Notes under the pieces: generated by a model
What the model saw: the letters and a program-made list of their open reading frames with translations, nothing else
Databases searched by the model: none
Told to the model about the DNA's origin: nothing
Assembly (NCBI RefSeq): GCF_022965805.1
Contig: NC_133106.1
Span: 31,361,913 to 31,425,912, forward strand
Source of the DNA: Primulina eburnea
Lineage: Eukaryota; Streptophyta; Magnoliopsida; Lamiales; Gesneriaceae
Length of the DNA stretch: 64,000 nucleotides
Direction of reading: 5' to 3'
In this document: one piece after another, positions 57,825 through 64,000 of the stretch
Layout: each line of letters opens with the position of its first letter
Position numbering within the stretch: position 1 is the stretch's first letter
Made by a program: the position numbers and the translations under genes

Positions 57825-59762
57825 TGTTGGGGATAGTGCCCTTAAAGCATTGTTATTAAATTATGTTTTTATTATTAATAAAAAACGACATTTATTATTG
57901 AACATATTTGCATGAAATATTATTGTCATGAATATCACAGTAAAATCCTTAGTTTATTGGATGTAACCATGATTTTAGTATATATAAAAGTTATATATAC
58001 ACGAGGATTAAAATTATGGATAATAAACTTAAATTAAGTCCGTGATGAAATTAATTAAAGTATGGGATCTTTAATTAAAACATCACTAATGCGGCCCATG
58101 AACATTATGAATGTGACTGTCTTATCCGGAACGTCGATGTAGAGACATCTAGATGGGGGCATTTATATATAATCAGATTATGTAGGACTAGGACCGATTT
58201 AATTAGATATTTCATAATAAATTCCGTTGTTAATATGAAATTCTATTTAAATCATAAGATGATCATATATGGACATATCTTAATCCTGATGTGATTATAA
58301 ACTCCTATTCATTTTAATATGATTCTTAATTTGCTTGTTTAAAGTTTGCGATTGTGCATTCTTAATACTTGCATTTTAGATTTATATTTGAAATAAATGG
58401 CTGGGAATATGAGTTCACAAACATGGAATCCATTCCTTCTTGTGAGAAGTAGAAAGACGATTCCTTCATTTGTTAATTCTAGAACTGAGTGTTGGGCCCA
58501 ACTAATTTATAATTAAGTTATAAATTAAACCACTCACTGGTGAATTAATGGTAAACGAAGATAAGAAGTAATTGAAGAGGTAAACGGAAAATTCCTAGCT
58601 TCAATTACGAATTGTCTATGGAGGATTAATCCATATGTAATGATTATATCAATGGACTGCTCAATTTTGTAGAGTAAATATTTCATAATGAAGAAGAGTG
58701 CAATTCCATATTTTTAGTGGAGTAATTATGGAATTAATAAATTAGATAAATTAATTAAAGAGTTTAATTATTTATATAATTTATTGGAGCTTCTAATTAT
58801 GAGTCCATGGTCCCCGGTACGCCTTTCAAATTAATGACGGATTAAAAATGCAATTTAGAAATCATGTGTGGATATGGAAAAATGTTTCCATAACTCCAAA
58901 AGTTTGGAGATAAATATAATTGATAATGAGATATTAATTATATTAAATAATAATTATGAGATAATTATATATTTGGATTATTATGGTAATGTCCAAAAGT
59001 TGATTATAATATCTTTAATTTATTGTGAATAAATTGTAGATATTATTTGCTATCTGAAAATAAGTTAGAATAAGATTCTAATACATTTTGATAAGATCTT
59101 ATAAAACCTATTTAATATCTTTAATTTATTATGAATAAAATTTAGATATTATTTAACATCTAAATAAGTTTGAATAAGATTCTAATTTATTTTTAATAAG
59201 ATTTTAGAAATCTTATGACTTTTAAAATAGTTTTAAAAGACATAAAATATAATATTCAAAAATAAAAAAATAAAAATCATATCTTGGCATATCCTACGTG
59301 ATTTGGTCGAGAATCTCAATTTGAATGAGATTTGATTTTTGGTCGAGAATCTCAATTTGAATGAGATTTGATTTTTGGTTTTGAATTATTATAAATAGGA
59401 TCTTAGGTTTTATTGATAGAAAAAGATTCATTCTCTACTTTTTCATGAGTTGAAAAGAGAGTAGAGAATAAAATAAAAGTTTTGATTTCTAGCTTTTGTG
59501 TTTTTGAGTGCCCACACACTACCGTTGATACGAAGGATCGTACTGGAAGGCTGTGGTCTTTACACATCTCGGATTTGCGAAAAAGGAAAACTACAAGAGG
59601 TTAGTTTTCTAGTAATTTTTTATTATTTAAATTCATAGTTAATTTATATTCATATGTTCGATTATAATTTGTGAAATTATATAATCGCTTCCGCTGTGTT
59701 TCGATTTGATCGAAAATAATTTTTTAGCCGGAATTGTTCCGGAGGCTATATGATTTCCAACA
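57825..59762 (+). repeat. Downstream LTR of Copia element
   Basis: 1938 bp, TGTTGGGG...TTTCCAACA, nearly identical to the upstream LTR. TATAAATA lies at 59390-59397. Confidence 0.96.
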
Positions 59763-59945
59763 CTAATATCCATAGATTACGAAAAGGTGAATACTTGAAA
59801 CGTGGCAGAAGTGGAAAGAAATCGACCCGATAGATTCCGGCCCAAAGACGAAAGAAGAAGATGTAAATCCTGATATGATCCCAAACACCAAAGCTCGTAC
59901 GTTTCCTCTCCGGAACATTATCTGCCTGCAACCAACTCCATACAC
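59763..59945. other. Exon-like island cut by the LTR
   Basis: About 180 bp of GC-richer, complex sequence. The plus strand from about 59798 reads ETWQKWKEIDPIDSGPKT without stops for some 50 codons. On the minus strand an ATG frame from 59916 (MFRRGNVRALVFGIISG) ends with TAG exactly at the LTR border. I cannot tell which strand, if either, is real; no family recognised. Confidence 0.25.
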
Positions 59946-59949
59946 ACAA

Positions 59950-61692
59950 ATACGTTATTTTTAAAAAATTGGTAAATTTCTCGATGTAATCTGTATCTCA
60001 GCCGCTCAGCGCCGTACATTAAATTCAATTCTTCAGTTTTTTTTTTATTTAAAAAAACAAAAATTCAAAATTATACTACTTTTTTCGTGTGTCGTATATC
60101 CTCAGTGAAGCTGGAAATGGAGAAGTGACGTACCACATATGTAAGAGCAAGAAAATGGAGACTTCCTTTTGTTGCCACTAAATTTTTAATTCGTTCATAT
60201 GTTACATATGTTTGTTTTCTAGATTTTAACATAAAACTAATGGTCTATAGTCTATAGATTTTTTGTGGGCTTCTGTTTTGGTAAGTACGGACAAGCTTTA
60301 TAGAAAATTAAATATAATTAATTATCATATGTAAGAATCGAATTATAAATATAAAATAAATCTACAATTATGTTTTTCATAATAAATAAAATAGGTTTTA
60401 TTCGTTCATGTGTAATTATATATCATTAATTAAAATAATTTTCTTATAAACAAATTGATCCTCATCCTGAGTCCGCCTCGATAGAGAAAGAGATCTAGAT
60501 TTGAACCCACTGATGATAAAATACAATCCAACCTCAGTAAAACAAAGAGATCTAGCTTTGAACTAACGTACGTGATTGCCAAAAACAATGTTGTAAATGA
60601 ATAAAGTCGTTCTTGAACTATTTGGATATCGATTCGATAAATCGATTCGATAAATCGATTCGATAAAAAACTCGTGCCAGATTGTTTGTTACGTTTATCG
60701 AGTCGTTGAAATATTATAAAATGAGAAACATACCTCTTTAAATTATTCTATCTTCATTAACCTTTTGGTTAGGAATAATCGACGCTCTCGAAAACGAGCT
60801 TGAAAATTATATTTTTTAACGAGCTTGAAAACGAGTATGCTTAACGGGATGAGCTCGAACAAAAAATAAACGAACTATTAACGAGTCGATCTCGAACTAT
60901 TTGCGAGCTTAATAAGTTTAAAAAAAGCCGAACTTGAGCTCGAATTGAACTCGAGCCGTGCTCAAAATTATATTTATATTAAACGAATTGAGTTCGAACC
61001 GGATACGTTTTAGCCATATTCATTTTCATTCTCGTCAAAAACAAGCAACATTATTGCGTCACTGCGTCGATGATTATCTTCAACCGAGCCTGATAATGTT
61101 GCGTTTTCGCGTGGCAAACAAATGAGACACGCATCATCATCAAAAGCACCACATATAACAATATTAGCATGATAGCAACTTTTGAAACAAAAAATAAACA
61201 CCACGCTTTGACTTGTTATTATCTATACAAAAGTTGAAATTTATAATAACTTTTTAAATAATTTAATATATACAAAGCGAATTGGGCTACAAAGATGACG
61301 ACTCCTCTAAAAAAGAAACAAAAAGATTAAGGCCATGACTCGATACCACGTAGATTTCCCTATTATACAAATTTTACTTGGCATAAAGCCCTCCAGAATC
61401 AAATCTCAAAAATGGACACAAATTACCAAGAATCCCCCTCCTCTCATCTCTTACTTACAATATTAAAAAGAGGGGGTGAAATCGGTTAATAGCTTCCAAC
61501 TCATACTTACAATGCATTCCTTTAATTACAGACACTTTGAAATAACATTATATACACACTTTTTGGACAAAAATTATCAATAATCCACCTATTACTTAGC
61601 TCACACAATCAAGATTGTGCAAAAATCTTCTTCTTCCGAGAACAAAAGCGAGTCTGTCGAAAATCGGCTTGGATTCTTTGTACAATTACACT
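59950..61692. other. Gene-free interval and 3' side of the last gene
   Basis: AT-rich. ATCGATTCGATAA is repeated three times at 60630-60665. A GAGCTCGAAC/CGAGCTTG-rich stretch at 60780-60990 looks like a decayed MITE. No gene seen. Confidence 0.5.
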
Positions 61693-62535
61693 CTAGGCCA
61701 GGGCCGGGATGCTGCAGTTTCGCCTATCCCTGTCGAGGCAGTCGAACCCCTCGACTCTCACGGCCGGATTGTTACCAAAATTTGCTCGAACACATCCACC
61801 CTTGCGAGTGGATGATGGGGAAGGGGCCAGACCAGACCCTTCTGCTGATGGGGTTGGGATTGCACGTGGTGAGATGGGGTAGAATTTCTCGTCCCCGAAG
61901 CGTGCGTCCTGAGTTAGTGGGTTAGATACTCTACTGGGCGGCGACCCTGAAAAAAATGGGGGCGACGAGGCTACATGGGTAACGGATTGATCAACACCAG
62001 AACCACCCTGTTAGATTGAAAACCAAATTTCAGAGGCAGGTTGAATGCTTTAAATAAGAAACAGATTTTAGTTACTAACATTAAATGCAAAATAAAATTT
62101 AGCCGTAAAAGTCACACACAATGAATGATCCATCTGATCCATGCATTTTCAAATAATAATTACACAGAAAACTAACCTTTGCAAGAATGATGTCAAGCAG
62201 TTCATTTCCAGCTTTAACTTCACAAATCTCTTGCTGATGGCTGCTAGGGAAAGAACACGAATTTTTTCAAGAAAAATCGGAACGCTTGAAATAATTTTGA
62301 ATCAAACGACCAGAAAAGGTATGTAAAATTGCAAAATCTACCTTCCATGCCATCGGAGAGGTCTCATTGAAGAAAAGTCGTTAAGGGTGGTATGGATTAG
62401 GCCGAACCGCCGCGGCTTTGGGCAAACAACAGTTTCTTTTTTCTCCACAGATCTTCCGCCGCCACCGACCGCGGTGATCCCTATCATCTCTTCACAGGAA
62501 ACAAAGCCCTTTTTTTGAATTGCATAGTGATTCAT
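61693..62535 (-). CDS. Conserved plant protein of unknown function, 190 residues
   Basis: Three exons, complement of 61693-62007, 62177-62240 and 62342-62535: 573 nt, all GT-AG and in phase. The start is MNHYAIQKKGFVSCEEM, then CPKPRRFG and MRPLRWH in exon 1, EVKAGNELLDIILAK in exon 2, and GVDQSVTHVASSPPFFSGSP, GCVRANFGNNPAVRVEGFD and DRDRRNCSIPALA at the end in exon 3. I recognise this motif order from uncharacterised plant proteins but know no established function. No signal peptide or membrane segment; Pro/Ser-rich middle. Exon 2 has a tandem acceptor TAGCAG, giving an optional extra residue. A 5' leader intron is likely. Confidence 0.88.
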
Positions 62536-63400
62536 TTTTAAATATCTTGAATAAATAATACACCTGATGTGGTCATGAAAGGCGAAATCTTGGTTAGAAA
62601 AATAAATTCAAGACGAAAGGATATGATAGATCTGTAGACAAGAGGGACGCAAACAACCTCAAGTAACTTATCACAAATTTGTTTATTTATGTTTCTTTGA
62701 AGTAATTAAGATCCGGACAAAGTGGGCAAATTGGAAAAGTGTCGGATGAATTTGACTCGTTCTTACAGAAAAAAACACATAGTACACATACAAAGATTAA
62801 AAAAGTATTTTTCTCCCGGCAGTCATAGAAGAGAAACACACAGATCTGTGGAAAAAATCGAAAGTTTTGTTTGTTTTTCTTTATATAATTCTGAAATATG
62901 AAGCACTTCCGGGTAACAGATCAATAAAAATCTACAGACCCAAGCTGGAATATTAAAAGATATAATGAAAATTCAGCTGAAACTTTAACAGATCTGGAGG
63001 TAAAAAAGTTTTTCAAATTCCACATACAGAATATATCTGATACAATCATCACAAGTTATCATGTTAAGAACTCAACTCAGAAGAAAAGAAACATATATCC
63101 ATAAAAAAATTTCAGAAAAAAAACCAAGATTCAAGTTTCTTCGCATCAAAGACTTGTTTTTTATTTTCAGGAAAACATTCCAAACTCAGCCCACCTCAAT
63201 ATACAAGAACCGCAGTAATAGTACTAATAAAAAAAATAAAAAGATAAGATCTAAATTAACCTGGAAGAGCTGTACACAATTGTGAAGCACCTCCAAAATG
63301 GGAGGATTCCGAGAGAGAAAAAATTAAAAGAAAAAAGAAAGAGAAAAAAACGAAGAGCAGAAAAAGAGTAAGGCTCGGGCAAAGAGGGGAGAGGAATTTG
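62536..63400 (-). other. Leader exon and leader intron of the 190-residue gene
   Basis: A donor-like CTTCCAG before GTTAAT (minus strand) ends a first exon at about 63261. An acceptor-like TTATTCAAG lies just before the ATG (about 62548). The 0.7 kb between shows no coding signal. Inferred from splice sites. Confidence 0.45.
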
Positions 63401-63414
63401 GAAACGGTTCATTA

Positions 63415-63422
63415 TATTTATA
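63415..63422 (-). promoter_or_regulatory. TATA box of the 190-residue gene
   Basis: Minus strand reads TATAAATA within TTGTATAAATATAATG. A transcription start near 63385 fits the inferred leader exon. Confidence 0.5.
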
Positions 63423-63429
63423 CAAGTTG

Positions 63430-64000
63430 CGGTAAGACTGAGGATAGACCAAATAATGTTATTTTATTTTAATTTTTTTTTATTAGTCGTCCACTTGTAC
63501 AAAACAATAATTTAATATCATCACATATCTTAAAATAAAAATAAAATATATATTAATTTATACTAAATAATTGAATCTTAATATTAATTTATAATATTCC
63601 TAAATATTGAACAAGATTCTATAGTGCATGATTCTTCCATCTTCGTATAGAACAAGTTCATGTACCTTACTCAAGAATTGAATATATATTTTTTAAAATA
63701 GAAATATAAGAAATAAATATGAAAAGTTTAGATCAAATATTATAGCACTCTGAGATATTAACCACTATAATATAATTTTTATATTAATTAATACTTGACA
63801 ATTTTGAAACTGCAGGAACCCTACGAAAAATATAAACAGATAGAAATTTGGAGGAGCGTTAGTGGTTGTGCTGAAAATTAATTGTTTATTCAATTATAGG
63901 TTGCTGTAAAGAGAAGCAGGCAATTATAGGTTATAACTGTAACATTAGAATCTTTAACTTTTTATTTTATTTTATTTTATCTTAAAGCATCAAAACCTAT
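63430..64000. other. AT-rich spacer to window end
   Basis: No gene or repeat family recognised. Confidence 0.5.

Larger units (their letters stand above)
49838..59762 (+). mobile_element. Full-length, young Ty1/Copia retrotransposon
   Basis: Two 1938-bp, nearly identical LTRs flank a 6-kb interior with primer site, leader, one intact gag-pol frame and a polypurine tract. The order integrase before reverse transcriptase marks it as Copia. Near-identity of the LTRs and the intact frame point to recent insertion. Its left boundary is not host DNA but the tail of another copy, so no simple target-site duplication exists. The clade was not assigned. Confidence 0.96.

Noticed and set aside
61010..61204. 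64-codon minus-strand frame with Cys residues
   Set aside because: No family recognised, no upstream context; probably chance.
63061..63285. 74-codon plus-strand frame
   Set aside because: Lysine-rich, lies in the inferred leader intron of the minus-strand gene, no family.
1..64000. CRISPR arrays, rRNA genes, intact tRNA genes, bacterial operons
   Set aside because: None present; direct repeats are microsatellites or transposon-derived, and only degenerate tRNA-like SINE cores were seen.

Overview
Nuclear DNA of a flowering plant, most likely an asterid eudicot (Lamiales is a guess from overall repeat and protein flavour, not proven). Reasons: AT-rich intergenic DNA full of microsatellites, MITEs, hAT, PIF/Harbinger, Copia and Gypsy sequence; spliced genes with GT-AG introns; and plant-only families (NIMIN, CRF-type AP2/ERF, FLX-like, CONSTANS-like, CLE, DUF1218). 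No bacterial, organellar or viral gene set is present.

Layout: 1-3000 decayed Gypsy retroelement (minus) beside a short tandem duplication. 4.4-9.4 kb two intronless NIMIN genes on the minus strand, 4.6 kb apart, separated by nested MITEs. 9.4-15.1 kb gene-poor. 15.1-16.9 kb a CRF/ERF118-type AP2/ERF gene (plus) with a leader intron and a spliced upstream ORF. 17-22.3 kb repeats with a truncated hAT element. 23.0-26.3 kb an FLX-like coiled-coil gene (minus, three coding exons, probable leader intron). 26.4-31.7 kb hAT elements and foldback MITEs. 32.6-33.9 kb a COL16-type B-box/CCT gene (plus) whose frame is broken by two single-base insertions. 38.4-38.9 kb a CLE27-like peptide gene (minus). 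41.4-45.9 kb a DUF1218 four-helix membrane protein gene (minus) with a 3.5-kb first intron. 46.5-49.0 kb a foldback element and a Harbinger MITE. 49.7-59.8 kb a young full-length Copia element preceded by the tail of a second copy. 61.7-63.4 kb a three-exon conserved plant gene of unknown function (minus).

The genes are independent units. There is no operon-like system; a possible theme is hormone, defence and developmental signalling (NIMIN with NPR1 and salicylate, CRF with cytokinin, CLE peptide, FLX and COL with flowering or light), but their closeness may be chance. The most notable items are the spliced, apparently conserved upstream ORF on the CRF gene, the double frameshift in the COL gene, two hAT elements that used near-identical 8-bp targets inside the same small repeat family, the subrepeat-built foldback element, and the partial Copia tandem. 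Exon boundaries were worked out by eye from splice sites and reading-frame agreement. Coordinates of repeats are approximate unless target-site duplications are given.
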